From NCBI GenBank assembly GCA_010672965.1, contig JAAHFN010000001.1, forward strand, positions 330,118-394,117: a DNA stretch of 64,000 nt, written 5' to 3'. Shown in pieces: positions 34,539 to 45,426 of this stretch. This DNA comes from Oscillatoria sp. SIO1A7. GTDB lineage: Bacteria > Cyanobacteriota > Cyanobacteriia > Cyanobacteriales > Laspinemataceae. A program made the position numbers and the translations under genes. The stretch's first letter is position 1; every line of letters begins with the position of its first letter. The notes beneath the pieces are model-generated. The model saw only the letters and a list, made by a program, of their open reading frames with translations. It searched no databases and had not been told where the DNA came from.

Positions 34539-34852
34539 TTTTCCTTCCTCTTTCCAGGTTTCTGTTGTACTCTTAGCACCTCTTAGAGGGGGTACTATGC
34601 TAAAATTAAACTAATCCGCAATGAGTTCCGATTCTCACCGGAGCCAAAAACCCGTTTTTTTAAACCCCCGGGTTTCTCAGAAGCTCTCATTCTATTTAAA
34701 CTATACTAAAATACCAGTCAGGACGAGAATCTTTTTTAACCAGACTTGCGTCTGTATTACCCGTGAAACAGCGATCGCCATAAAAAGCGATGCCGAGATG
34801 AGGAACGGACGGGGATATCGCAAGCAACAAGCGAAAACTTAGGGAGACTTCT

Positions 34853-35722
34853 ATGCTCTTACCAAAATTATCTTTTCGTAATATTTTAGCCTCAACACCA
34901 ACGCGGGGTAGCGCATCCCTTGGCGCATCCCTTAGCGCATCCCTTGGCCTAGCGATTATATTCGCTGCTGGCGCTGCCACTGCTGCGGGGGATGGCCAAA
35001 CAACGGTCAAAACTGGGTCTCAAAAAATGGGAATACAACTGGCACAAAGGTCGAACGTGCGCATTCCTCCCGAACAAGAACCTCAAGAAGCCGAAGCCCC
35101 TTCCGAAGAAGTGCCAGAAACAGAAACCGCAGCAAGTCAGCGTCGGTTTGCCTGCGAAGCCATGAATGGGGAATACATAGTCATGTATCGCCCGGAAGGT
35201 CAGGAGGGCCAAAATTACGAATGGGCCAAGCCTAGCGCTTTAGGAGGGGGATGGACTCCCGAACGGCGCTGTGGAGAAATTTCTCGCCGATTGGAATCTT
35301 ATCGTCCCGACGGATTGGACGAATTGCGCGTTGGCATAGAAAATAACTACGACGTTCTCTGCGTAACGACCCAAGCCAACTCTGATTGTCGGATTGTGCT
35401 GACGGTGCCTCCGGGTCAAGACCCAGTAGCTATTCGCGATAGCGTTTTCGAGAACTTAACCGTTGCCGATAGCGGCGAGCAAACTGATGCCGTCAACGCA
35501 ATTGTAGATAATGGGCGCGGTGGCAATATCCTTGGGGAAATTGAGGATGCTATTGGAGTGACATTGCCGACCGGAAGTCCCAATAATAACTCGGCGATCG
35601 GACGAAGCGGTATTAATTTGCGTCCTTTCCTCCATCCTTCTGATGGCGGAACTGGTCTGCGACTGCAAGAAGTTCTCTCTCCCTCTTCCAACCGCCAACT
35701 GAATCCTGAGAATTTCCGCTAA
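34853..35722 (+). CDS. COP23 domain-containing exported protein
   Basis: The 289-aa product has an N-terminal hydrophobic signal (LGLAIIFAAGAATAAG) after an unusual leader made of repeated SLGAS units. A proline/glutamate linker follows, then the COP23 domain (RFACEAMNGEYIVMY; GGWTPERRCGEISRRL; YDVLCVTTQANSDCRIVLTVPPG) with four conserved cysteines. COP23 was described as a circadian-oscillating membrane-associated protein in a unicellular cyanobacterium; biochemical function is unknown. AGGGAGACTT lies before the ATG. Confidence 0.88.
   Translation: MLLPKLSFRNILASTPTRGSASLGASLSASLGLAIIFAAGAATAAGDGQTTVKTGSQKMGIQLAQRSNVRIPPEQEPQEAEAPSEEVPETETAASQRRFACEAMNGEYIVMYRPEGQEGQNYEWAKPSALGGGWTPERRCGEISRRLESYRPDGLDELRVGIENNYDVLCVTTQANSDCRIVLTVPPGQDPVAIRDSVFENLTVADSGEQTDAVNAIVDNGRGGNILGEIEDAIGVTLPTGSPNNNSAIGRSGINLRPFLHPSDGGTGLRLQEVLSPSSNRQLNPENFR
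34909..34946 (+). repeat. In-frame 12-bp tandem repeat in the COP23 leader
   Basis: Three copies of GCGCATCCCTTG (third position variants) encode the SLGASLSASLG part of the leader. Copy-number change would lengthen the signal region in steps of four residues. Confidence 0.75.
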
Positions 35723-36093
35723 TATCAAATCCAGGGGTGTAGGGGCGTAGGGGCGACAGCATCCCCAAGACAATCTCGCGCGCTCCGAACGACAATCCCC
35801 GTACTGGGATGCTTCGCCCCAGTGCAATAACTATAGTCATTTCAATTAAGTTCGATACAGCTACGATCGCCTAATGTAGGGGCGAGAGCGCGAAATCGCC
35901 TCTACATTTTGTCTCATTTTTTAAAAAATGACAATAATAATAATGAGTAAGGTTCTAGAAGCGTACCTTACTCATTACTTATAGTCATTTCAATTAAGTT
36001 TGATGATTTCTACAATCTAGGCTAAATTTCCCTGCGCGGCCTGCACGTCATTAGGTAGGGATAGCGAAGCTATTGCCCCATACCCCCTACATT
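35723..36093. other. Intergenic region with dyad elements
   Basis: Holds a partial GGGGCGACAGCATCCCC...GGGATGCTTCGCCCC dyad (about 35746-35820) and an element with CTATAGTCATTTCAATTAAG ends (35831 and 35982), containing a GTAGGGGCGAGAGCGCG core. The same ends occur near 5030 and 51850. No gene. Confidence 0.65.
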
Positions 36094-37572
36094 TTACCGA
36101 TCTTCTATATCTCTATATTCTAGCTCTTCGGATTCAAACTCTTGAGATTCTAGTTCTTGAGATTCTAAATCCGATTCATACTCTTCTGGTTTTGTAAGCC
36201 GATCGCGCCAATCTTTTCCCAGTTGAATGGTTACGTCCGATCGCAAGCTGCCAGTGCTTTCCACCAAAACCTCTCCAAAGCCTAGAGCATCGCGAATGGC
36301 CTGGGCGCTTTTAACATCGCCTTTTTGGGCGACAATGCGAGTCACCTCTAAAGGTTTTACCCAAGACTCAGAATCATAGACTCCCCAGTAGCCATTATCG
36401 TTGAGAGTTCTTTTCAATTCATCTACCGCTTCCCAATCTTCGGTACTATCTTGAATTGCCACTTTCAGATAAGTGGGATCGACCTCTCTATAGCCCCTAC
36501 TATGCTGGTCAAAGCCGAAATGTTCTGCCATCATGGCATCTATAGCTTTGAGGTCTGGCAACCAGTAGCTGGCTTTATATTTTTTGGGATCGCTAAACTC
36601 TCCTGGTATTAAAAGCATTTCTGCATCTTGGCGATCCAGAGGTGCGGCAAAACCTACCAATGCCATTAGCTCCTCAATCGTCAAATTAGTATCTATATGC
36701 TCTTTGATAGTCGAGAGAATTTTGGGCACTCGGGGAATCGTATCCAAAGAAAGAGCCCGTTCCATCAGCGATCGCATTAGCAACTGCTGCCGCTGGATGC
36801 GACCGATATCCCCCAACTTGCGATCGCGATAGCGCAGAAACTGCAATGCCTTCGAGCCATCAAGATGCTGCTCGCCCTTTTTCAGATTAATGTACAAATG
36901 CTGGCTATCATCTTGATACTTCATATCCATAGGCACATAGATATGAACTCCGCCCAAAGCATCCACTAATTTTTCCACACCCAAGACATTGATGCGGACA
37001 TAACGATCGATGCGAACTCCACCCGCTAGCTGACTAACTGCTTTAGCTCCTAATGCTGGCCCCCCATAAAGATTGGCATCATTAATCTTCCTGTAGCCGT
37101 ACCCTTCTAGCAAAGTTCGGGTATCTCTGGGAATAGAAAGTGCAATTAACTTTTGAGTCTCCGGATTGAACCGCACTAGCAACATCACATCCGAGAGACC
37201 CTCCAAAGAATTGAGAGTAGCGTGATATCCCAAATCGACTTCGGGTGTCTCGTCAACATCTGAAGTCAAGACCTTAGTGCCGAGAATTAAAATATTAACT
37301 GGTCTAGTTAGTTTTGGCAGTTGCAGACTGGTATGAGCCATATCTTCTTGGGAAAACATGGCTGCCTCTTCTTCTGTAAACTGGCTCTGCATCAAAGGCG
37401 TCGTAGAAAGAGACATAGCCAGCAATGCTCCTGCTGTAGCTGAGAGCATTGCCACGCCAGTCAACCCAAAACACAACCACAAGAAACCTCCCCTTTTTTT
37501 TGGATGTTTTTTACCCATATTTTTCGTTTGTGGCTGCAGGAGTTTTTGCTTGGATAAATTATCAGCGGTCAC
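36094..37572 (-). CDS. LytR-CpsA-Psr (LCP) family protein with LytR C-terminal domain
   Basis: The 492-aa product (GTG start; an internal ATG at 37518 is possible) has one membrane helix at about 30-50. The extracellular LCP domain follows: NILILGTKV, SDVMLLVRFNPETQKLIALSIPRDT, KINDANLYGG and LQFLRYRDRKLGDIGRIQRQQ with its conserved Arg residues. A C-terminal LytR_C domain (GYWGVYDS; VAQKGDVKSAQAIRDALGFGEV) and an acidic tail rich in ELESQE follow. LCP enzymes attach glycopolymers to peptidoglycan or proteins from lipid-linked precursors. The gene is alone, with a spacer before the next minus-strand gene. Confidence 0.9.
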   Translation of the reverse strand: MTADNLSKQKLLQPQTKNMGKKHPKKRGGFLWLCFGLTGVAMLSATAGALLAMSLSTTPLMQSQFTEEEAAMFSQEDMAHTSLQLPKLTRPVNILILGTKVLTSDVDETPEVDLGYHATLNSLEGLSDVMLLVRFNPETQKLIALSIPRDTRTLLEGYGYRKINDANLYGGPALGAKAVSQLAGGVRIDRYVRINVLGVEKLVDALGGVHIYVPMDMKYQDDSQHLYINLKKGEQHLDGSKALQFLRYRDRKLGDIGRIQRQQLLMRSLMERALSLDTIPRVPKILSTIKEHIDTNLTIEELMALVGFAAPLDRQDAEMLLIPGEFSDPKKYKASYWLPDLKAIDAMMAEHFGFDQHSRGYREVDPTYLKVAIQDSTEDWEAVDELKRTLNDNGYWGVYDSESWVKPLEVTRIVAQKGDVKSAQAIRDALGFGEVLVESTGSLRSDVTIQLGKDWRDRLTKPEEYESDLESQELESQEFESEELEYRDIEDR

Positions 37573-37733
37573 GGGGAAACCTCACGCGCAACAAAAAAAA
37601 TTATTTTAAAATGATTGTCTAGCATATAATGCTTCAAGTTCGGTCTCCTGCCCATATTCTATTTTGTGCCTTGTCCTTTGTGCCCTTATTCCTTATATAT
37701 TCTTATTTTTTTATCCAGGACTTTTGACAGAAG

Positions 37734-38228
37734 CTATTTTCTCTGACCCTTGCCAGCAACTTGCTCTGCCTTACTCAGCCCAGGTACTTTTAACGATTTC
37801 CCTTGAAAAAGCCGTATCATTAGCCAAAGATTGACTAAAAAATAACTCGAAGTCAGCAAGCTGCTAGCTAATAACAAAGGCAAAGTCAGAAATTCCGCAG
37901 TTTTTGCACCAGTTTCTAGTAAAACGTAACCCGAACACCAAACAAAAGCCAGGGTAACGGCCAATCTACCGATCGCTATTTGCTCTGAGCTACCTTTTCT
38001 CCTGTATATGGTCCAGAGAGAGGGAACCAAACCTACAACTGGAATCAGATAATAGAATAGCTTTATACGTTCTAGAGTTTTGTTTTCAAAAGTATCCTGA
38101 ATCCCCTCGACTTCGGGGACTTGCTCTTCTCCCAAACCCCAGGCAATATAGCGGGCTCGCACCCTAGCATCTTCCTTGGAAAGAGGTTCGGTTTTGCTGG
38201 TTTTAGATTTACGGAACTTCTGAAACAT
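37734..38228 (-). CDS. Hypothetical membrane protein
   Basis: The 164-aa product has a charged N-terminal 50 residues and three or four hydrophobic helices (about 55-75, 88-105, 110-145). It lies 8 bases after the subtilase gene on the same strand, so the two are probably co-transcribed. I do not recognise a family. Confidence 0.75.
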   Translation of the reverse strand: MFQKFRKSKTSKTEPLSKEDARVRARYIAWGLGEEQVPEVEGIQDTFENKTLERIKLFYYLIPVVGLVPSLWTIYRRKGSSEQIAIGRLAVTLAFVWCSGYVLLETGAKTAEFLTLPLLLASSLLTSSYFLVNLWLMIRLFQGKSLKVPGLSKAEQVAGKGQRK

Positions 38229-38236
38229 AGCCTATC

Positions 38237-39892
38237 TCAACGCGCCGGTACTGTCCACCAAGCGATCGCATAAGGTTGAGTTTCCTCATTAACGCGCTTT
38301 TTATACTTAACTCGGATTTTATAGCGACCCGTCTTGGGTATGCGGTAAAAAATATGTTCGCTGCTGTCAATTTTACTTACAGAGGACCAGACACTTTGCT
38401 CTGTGTCATCTTCATCCGCAGGCATCAGATATACATCCAAGTCATTCAAGCCGCGATCTACAAAGTTTTCACCAGCATCATACCGTTCGTTGTCGTTATC
38501 GTCATCAAGTTCCACTAATCGATCCCAAGCCAGGGTAATCGCCACAAAGCTTCCTTCTTTTAAGGGTTGCTCTAATATATAGTCTAGCTCCGACTTCTCA
38601 GAGACAGTCCGATAATCCCAACCTACAGAGGGCACCGGTGCATCTGGACCCCACTGGCCGGCACTGAACTGTTGATAAGCGCGATAGGCATTAAGATGGC
38701 CGCTGCCGAGTTCTCCATCTAGGGGCAATTCCCGGTCCTGATATGCTTTGGAATTCAGCCAATTGCGACTGCCCGGAGCGAGCAGGTCGCGAGTCATCCC
38801 CAAGCGCAACCCATCGCCGGTATCTTTGATTTTGTCCGCTGAATTAATCAAAACGGCTTTCATTACTTCGTGACGGCGGGCATCTAGGGTCCATTTAGAT
38901 AATTTCTGGCGAATTTGGCGATCGCCGAACTCTTGCAATAGAGCCACCGTTGCAGTCACATGAGGCGTAGCAAAACTGGTCCCGCTCGTCCTGGTCGTGC
39001 GACCATCCATTGTCATCAACTCCAAATTGCTTCCTGGAGCCACAAGAGCAACCAAGCGCCGTCCATCTATATTTGATTCCTTCCCTATCAGGCGTCTAAA
39101 CACCCCAGAAAAGATGGTGCCCACATTCGCCAAATCGACCTTGCTAAAGGATCCTTTGTCGTCTTGGGTACTAAACGCCACATTAACCCCATTAAAGTTA
39201 TCCGTCGGGATGGGAATTCCGCCGCCCCCCTGATTGCCCGCGATCGCATAAAGCACATCATGGGTGCGAGCCGACCAATCTACGCATAAGGTCAGCAAAG
39301 CCAAACCGTCCAGCACCGCATCAGCTCTAGGATCTTGCCGCAGGGATTCCCCAAAGCTGAAGTTTATCGCTCGCAGATCTCCCCCATTTTGCTCAGCCAA
39401 ATTCTGAGCCGCCAGACATTCTTCTCGCTGACCGCCCGCCCCCGACTGACCAACTCCAGCCGCATATAGCTTTGCCCCTGGTGCAACCCCAGTTAAAGCT
39501 TTATCTGTCCCGACCATCACCGAAGCCACTTGCTCTGCATGTTGCTCGGCGCGCTTTTCTGAAGACTCGCTATCGGAATCGATAACTGGCGGTCCATCCT
39601 GAAAAAATACCCTTGCTATGGGTATTTTGCTAAGTCCCGGAATTTTTTTATCTAAACCAAACTGTCTCGGACGGCCAATATCCACAGCACCAATCGCAAT
39701 TTTCCGGCCAATCAAATCGTAAGGGGGGGCATGGAGCCGACGGGCATCGATTCCCGCTTCTCCTACCGAAGTTTGCAAACAATGGGCCGGTATGCCCAAC
39801 ATGGCAACGCCAATGCCTCCAATCGTCCACGCTAGTTTTTTGAGGATTTTTTGCCGAACCACTCCTAGACTGCTCCCAAAACTTTCCAACAA
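38237..39892 (-). CDS. Subtilisin-like S8 serine protease, exported
   Basis: The 551-aa product has a signal-like hydrophobic segment (about 22-40) followed directly by a catalytic domain. The triad is visible as Asp in IAIGAVDIGRP, His in EQHAEQVASVM and Ser in RTSGTSFATPH, with the oxyanion Asn in YAIAGNQGGGG. The His motif lacks the usual GHGTH glycines, and no pro-domain is evident. The last 150 residues (WDYRTVSEKSELDYILEQ...) form a beta-rich domain with a DxDxDxE acidic loop (LDDDNDNERYD) that could bind calcium. It lies at the start of a two-gene operon and is divergent from rpe. Confidence 0.87.
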   Translation of the reverse strand: MLESFGSSLGVVRQKILKKLAWTIGGIGVAMLGIPAHCLQTSVGEAGIDARRLHAPPYDLIGRKIAIGAVDIGRPRQFGLDKKIPGLSKIPIARVFFQDGPPVIDSDSESSEKRAEQHAEQVASVMVGTDKALTGVAPGAKLYAAGVGQSGAGGQREECLAAQNLAEQNGGDLRAINFSFGESLRQDPRADAVLDGLALLTLCVDWSARTHDVLYAIAGNQGGGGIPIPTDNFNGVNVAFSTQDDKGSFSKVDLANVGTIFSGVFRRLIGKESNIDGRRLVALVAPGSNLELMTMDGRTTRTSGTSFATPHVTATVALLQEFGDRQIRQKLSKWTLDARRHEVMKAVLINSADKIKDTGDGLRLGMTRDLLAPGSRNWLNSKAYQDRELPLDGELGSGHLNAYRAYQQFSAGQWGPDAPVPSVGWDYRTVSEKSELDYILEQPLKEGSFVAITLAWDRLVELDDDNDNERYDAGENFVDRGLNDLDVYLMPADEDDTEQSVWSSVSKIDSSEHIFYRIPKTGRYKIRVKYKKRVNEETQPYAIAWWTVPAR

Positions 39893-39964
39893 TTATGGAC
39901 TTTTTTCAAACAATGTTAAAATTTAATAAATTAAGCTCCCGCATCAAAAGAGAACTCACTTGCC

Positions 39965-40687
39965 ATGATACAAACCAAATCCCGTAAGCCTGTTATTGCT
40001 CCATCTATTTTATCGGCGGACTTCAGCCGCCTAGGAGATGAAATCCGGGCAGTAGATGAGGCTGGGGCTGATTGGATTCACGTTGACGTAATGGACGGTC
40101 GCTTTGTACCCAACATTACAATTGGCCCATTAATCGTACAGGCTATTCGCCCGACGACCACCAAGCCCCTAGACGTCCACCTTATGATTGTGGAGCCAGA
40201 AAAATATGTAGCGGATTTTGCCAAAGCCGGAGCAGACATTATTTCGGTTCACGCCGAACACAATGCCTCTCCCCACTTACACCGTACTCTTTGCCAGATT
40301 AAGGAATTGGGCAAACAAGCTGGTGTAGTTCTCAATCCATCCACCCCCCTGGAACTAATCGAGTACGTTATTGATATCTGCGATTTGGTACTGATTATGA
40401 GCGTCAATCCGGGTTTCGGCGGTCAAAGCTTTATCCCGGGAGTGGTTTCCAAGATCCGGAAGCTACGCTCGCTATGCGACGATCGCGGTCTAGATCCCTG
40501 GATCGAGGTGGATGGCGGTCTCAAGGTCAACAACACTTGGCAGGTCCTGGAAGCCGGAGCTAATGCGATTGTCGCTGGTAGCGCCGTCTTTAAGGCTCCG
40601 GATTATAAAGAAGCAATTGAAGGAATTCGCAATAGCTCTCGACCCTCTCAACCCTCTCAACCCCAACGAGAATTAGTAACTGCCTAA
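39965..40687 (+). CDS. rpe: Ribulose-phosphate 3-epimerase
   Basis: The 240-aa product interconverts ribulose-5-phosphate and xylulose-5-phosphate in the Calvin and pentose phosphate cycles. Motifs: [25 protein letters not shown] with metal His and Asp, [18 protein letters not shown] and WIEVDGGL with the second catalytic Asp. The C-terminus carries a short PSQPSQPQ tail. It lies near petH and prk, so photosynthetic carbon genes cluster here. Confidence 0.97.
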   Translation: MIQTKSRKPVIAPSILSADFSRLGDEIRAVDEAGADWIHVDVMDGRFVPNITIGPLIVQAIRPTTTKPLDVHLMIVEPEKYVADFAKAGADIISVHAEHNASPHLHRTLCQIKELGKQAGVVLNPSTPLELIEYVIDICDLVLIMSVNPGFGGQSFIPGVVSKIRKLRSLCDDRGLDPWIEVDGGLKVNNTWQVLEAGANAIVAGSAVFKAPDYKEAIEGIRNSSRPSQPSQPQRELVTA

Positions 40688-40723
40688 AGATTAATAGGTC
40701 CCATTGTGGATGAGAAAGTAAAG

Positions 40724-40752
40724 AGGTAAGATGCGCAACGCGCATCTTACCT
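40724..40752. terminator. Bidirectional hairpin between rpe and the DsbA-like gene
   Basis: A perfect 13-bp stem (AGGTAAGATGCGC) with a 3-base loop lies between two convergent genes. There is no strong T-run on either side. Confidence 0.65.
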
Positions 40753-40767
40753 CCTTATATATACTTA

Positions 40768-41532
40768 TTACTCATCATTGCTTTGCAAAACCTTCTGGAG
40801 AGCCTCCTCCATTTGGGATAATTCTATAGCTCCAGAAAGGGCTTCGCCATTGAGGAGGAAGAAGGGAGTGCCATTAATTCGCAAACTGCGAGCCACCTTG
40901 ATATCTTCCTGAAGTGCTTCTATCGCTGCGTCGCTCTGGCGATCGCTATTAAATTTCTCTACATTTAGATCCAAGTCGCGAGCTATTTTATTGTAGAGTT
41001 CTTCTCCGAGCATTCTCTGCTGCTCGAACAAAGCATTGTGATATTCCCAGAATTTGCCTTGGCGTCCGGCGGCCCAGGCAGCCTTAGCCGCAGGAAGGGC
41101 TTGGGGGTGAATGCTAGTCAAGGGCAAATGCTTATAGGCTAAGGTGACGCGATCGCCATGCTTCTCCATAAACTGCTTCACAGTTTCGTGAGCCCGGGCA
41201 CAAAAAGGACATTGAAAATCCGAGAACTCCAGCAGAACAATCTTTTGTTCGGGAGAACCTGTCGTCGGTGAGTTACCAATAACAGAGCTAGGGTCGGCAA
41301 TCATCTGCGCTAAAAATCCTTGCCTCGCCTCTCGAATGCTCTGCTCCTGTCGCTCCTTAGCAGCTAACTCCACCACCTCAAGCACTACCTCTGGGTTGTC
41401 TCGAATAATTTGCAAAACTTGCTGTTCGAGTTCTGGACTAGCCTCAGCATTTGAGGAACTCGTACAACCACTCGCAATGCTACAGAAAAATAAGCTAGCA
41501 ACCAAAAGGACTAGAAGGCGAAACCGACGCAT
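40768..41532 (-). CDS. DsbA-like thioredoxin-fold lipoprotein
   Basis: The 254-aa product has a lipobox (IASGC, Cys23) after a hydrophobic signal. A helical segment is followed by a DsbA-type thioredoxin domain (FSDFQCPFCARAHETV), with the active-site CPFC at about 109-112 and cis-Pro in NGTPFFLL. It is expected to be anchored to a membrane facing the periplasm or lumen and to catalyse disulfide exchange. The family includes DsbA/BdbD-type oxidases that work with VKOR; no VKOR gene is in this window. Confidence 0.88.
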   Translation of the reverse strand: MRRFRLLVLLVASLFFCSIASGCTSSSNAEASPELEQQVLQIIRDNPEVVLEVVELAAKERQEQSIREARQGFLAQMIADPSSVIGNSPTTGSPEQKIVLLEFSDFQCPFCARAHETVKQFMEKHGDRVTLAYKHLPLTSIHPQALPAAKAAWAAGRQGKFWEYHNALFEQQRMLGEELYNKIARDLDLNVEKFNSDRQSDAAIEALQEDIKVARSLRINGTPFFLLNGEALSGAIELSQMEEALQKVLQSNDE

Positions 41533-41876
41533 TGGCTAACCTCACATAATAATATTTTAGCAATAGATTAAATTTTACAATAAGGAGCGATCGCGCACAA
41601 GGAAGTATCGTTTTTCATTTCTAGCCTGGGGAGCATTTCAATCAATGGTATAGCAGTAAGCTATTAGCTGTCACTGCTCAGCAGTCAGCTAAATTCCTGC
41701 CATACGCATAGATGCGCGATTTGTAACGGCAGCCAAGGGTTCGGTCCCGGCATAGGGGATTTTATATCGGACAAACCATAAAAATCGGTAAGGGGGAGGT
41801 CTCCCTACAGCAACTCCCCCTTAAATATATAGATCTATCCGCTTACTGGACGCAAGCTGAAGTCAAGAGCAATCAA
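41533..41876. other. Intergenic region with a decayed family-1 element
   Basis: TATAGCAGTAAGC begins at 41650 and continues with the family-1 inner blocks (CAGCAGTCAGC, TTCCTGCCATACG, TTTGTAACGGC), but no right end is visible, so the copy is eroded. A GGGAGCATTTCAAT end precedes it. No gene. Confidence 0.6.
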
Positions 41877-43438
<1,562 letters not shown>

Positions 43439-44440
43439 ATGACCAGTAAGCCGGATCGCGTGGTTTTAATTGGGGTTGCCGGAGACTCTGGATGCGGCAA
43501 ATCCACATTTCTGCGCCGCTTGACAGACCTGTTTGGAGAAGAACTGATGACGGTTATCTGCCTGGATGACTATCATAGTTTGGACCGCAAGCAGCGTAAA
43601 GAGAAGGGAGTGACGGCGCTAGATCCCAGAGCGAACAACTTTGACCTGATGTACGAGCAAATCAAAGCGCTCAAGAACACTCAGGCAGTGGACAAACCAA
43701 TATACAACCACGAAACCGGCGAGATCGATCCACCCGAGCGGGTTGAGCCGAATCATATTATCGTGGTTGAGGGCCTTCATCCATTGTATGACGAGCGCGT
43801 TCGCTCCTTGTTGGACTTCAGCGTCTATCTGGATATCAGCGATGAAGTCAAGATTGCCTGGAAAATCCAGCGAGATATGGCAGAGCGGGGGCACCGCTAT
43901 GAAGACGTATTGGCTTCCATCAATGCTCGGCGTCCTGATTTTACTGCCTACATCGAGCCCCAGAAAGCTCATGCGGATATTGTGATTCAAGTATTGCCCA
44001 CCCAATTGATTCCCGATGATAAAGAGCGCAAGATTCTCCGGGTGCGGATGATCCAGCGTTACGGGATTCCAGGGATGGAGCCAACCTATCTGTTTGACGA
44101 AGGCTCTACTATTAACTGGATTCCTTGCGGGCGCAAGCTGACCTGTTCCTATCCCGGTATTAAGATGTACTACGGGCCAGATGCCTATGAAGGTAACGAA
44201 GTATCTATCTTGGAAGTTGACGGGCAGTTCGACAACCTAGAGGAGATGATCTATATTGAGAGTCACCTAAGCAATACTTCTAGTAAGTTTTATGGCGAGC
44301 TGACGGAACTGCTGCTCCAGCATCGCGATTATCCGGGCTCTAACAATGGCACTGGGCTGTTTCAAGTCCTAGCGGGTCTAAAAATGCGGGCTACTTACAA
44401 CCGTTTAATGTCCAGCGAGACTGTTTTGGCTACTGCGTAA
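43439..44440 (+). CDS. prk: Phosphoribulokinase
   Basis: The 333-aa product uses ATP to make ribulose-1,5-bisphosphate in the Calvin cycle. Hallmarks: Walker A GVAGDSGCGKST with its cysteine (Cys19) used for redox control, a second regulatory cysteine at VICLDDYHSLDR (Cys41), YNHETGEIDPPE and IVVEGLHPLYDERVRSLLD. It is regulated by thioredoxin and by GAPDH/CP12 in cyanobacteria. A Rho-independent terminator follows at 44499. Confidence 0.98.
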   Translation: MTSKPDRVVLIGVAGDSGCGKSTFLRRLTDLFGEELMTVICLDDYHSLDRKQRKEKGVTALDPRANNFDLMYEQIKALKNTQAVDKPIYNHETGEIDPPERVEPNHIIVVEGLHPLYDERVRSLLDFSVYLDISDEVKIAWKIQRDMAERGHRYEDVLASINARRPDFTAYIEPQKAHADIVIQVLPTQLIPDDKERKILRVRMIQRYGIPGMEPTYLFDEGSTINWIPCGRKLTCSYPGIKMYYGPDAYEGNEVSILEVDGQFDNLEEMIYIESHLSNTSSKFYGELTELLLQHRDYPGSNNGTGLFQVLAGLKMRATYNRLMSSETVLATA

Positions 44441-44498
44441 ATCCTGCGGGAGTTGTGGTTGGCATACAGCTCGTCACGCAGTTTGGATTGACCCCGAA

Positions 44499-44531
44499 GC
44501 GCGAGGGGTGCCAACCTCTCGCGCCCTTTTT
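44499..44531 (+). terminator. Rho-independent terminator of prk
   Basis: GCGCGAGGGGT pairs with ACCTCTCGCGC around a GCCA loop, followed by CCTTTTTT. Confidence 0.9.
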
Positions 44532-44545
44532 TGCATTTGGCATTA

Positions 44546-44617
44546 GGGAAAGTTTTAAGTTTTAAGTTTTAAGTTTTAAGTTTTAAGTTTTAAGTTTTAA
44601 GTTTTAAGTTTTAAGTT
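44546..44617. repeat. TTTTAAG heptanucleotide tandem repeat (about ten copies)
   Basis: Uninterrupted AAGTTTT units after the prk terminator. The array has one fixed seven-base period and no spacers. Confidence 0.95.
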
Positions 44618-44691
44618 GCCCATTGAGGACTTGCAACGAAAAACCTAGTATAAACAGAAGCTAAGCAAACTGTAAAAACGATCTCTATATA

Positions 44692-44844
44692 TATAGCGTT
44701 TCTCAAATAAGTGTAATAAACGATCGGACCCTAGAAACGTAGGGGCGACAGCATCCCCGCTCTGGATCTCGGCTGTAAAACGAGGGTTCTCATATTGGGA
44801 TGCGCGGGCCTCAGACAACTCACATCAATTTGAGAGTCGCTATA
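44692..44844. repeat. TATAGCG-ended short element (family 3), copy 1
   Basis: TATAGCGTTTCTCAAATAAG at the left, CATCAATTTGAGAGTCGCTATA-like at the right, with a GTAGGGGCGACAGCATCCCC core. Nearly identical copies lie at 57374-57525 and 57609-57759, and a reversed, diverged one at about 59826-59980. Confidence 0.82.
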
Positions 44845-44911
44845 TTGCTTAAGCTGCATATTGCTTGACGGTCCATTATATCCCCCGATCCCTTGCTTCT
44901 TTGCTCCCCTT

Positions 44912-45053
44912 AGGGAATTGCAAGTTAATAATGTACCGGTTCTTGGGGCTATGCCCCGAAGGGGAGGCAACGCCATATGCGCTCCCGTTGGGCGATCGCC
45001 CGAACGGTGACGGACGCTCTTGGACTGGTACTAAATTTGCTGCGATCGTCCCT
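44912..45053. repeat. AGGGACTTGC-ended short element (family 2), copy 3, reversed
   Basis: AGGGAATTGCAAGTTAATAA at the left; GGTACTAAATTTGCTGCGATC then GTCCCT at the right. TTA on both sides. Confidence 0.7.
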
Positions 45054-45327
45054 TACTGTTGCGATCGCCCCTACTGGATTGGTTTGGTCCTACGGTAAAC
45101 CCACCCCAGCCCCTCCCAGGAGGGGAAGCTTTTTTTAGGGCAATTAACCGGATTCGATCTAACTTTTTTAAGACGAACTATCAAAAATCAGTGAAATTGC
45201 AATAACAAACAGGTTTACAGTCAATAGGCTTAAACCACCGGACAGGCGGGACGCCCGTCCTACGAATTGGGTAATTTATTTCTTGGAATTCCCTAAAGCC
45301 AGCGATCGCTTTCTAACGTAAATTTTT

Positions 45328-45426
45328 CCAAAGGAAACCCACCCGCTGCCGCAATTCCGACTTTCGTCAGCGGGGGTCTTGGGGTGGGCTGTCTTCCCCC
45401 ACCCGGGCAAGCTATTGGAGTATGGC
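45328..45426 (+). ncRNA. Structured RNA candidate, copy B
   Basis: Begins CCAAAGGAAACCCACC, then stem 1 (CCGCTG 45343-45348 with CAGCGG 45368-45373), stem 2 (GGGGTGGG 45381-45388 with CCCCACCC 45397-45404), and CGGGCAAGCTATTGGAGTATGGC. Compared with copy A (19475-19605, minus), the linkers between stems are nearly identical, while stem 1 is a different sequence of similar position and still pairs. Downstream of 45426 the pairing differs (GGACTTC/GAAGTCC). No adjacent open frame is convincing. Confidence 0.55.
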
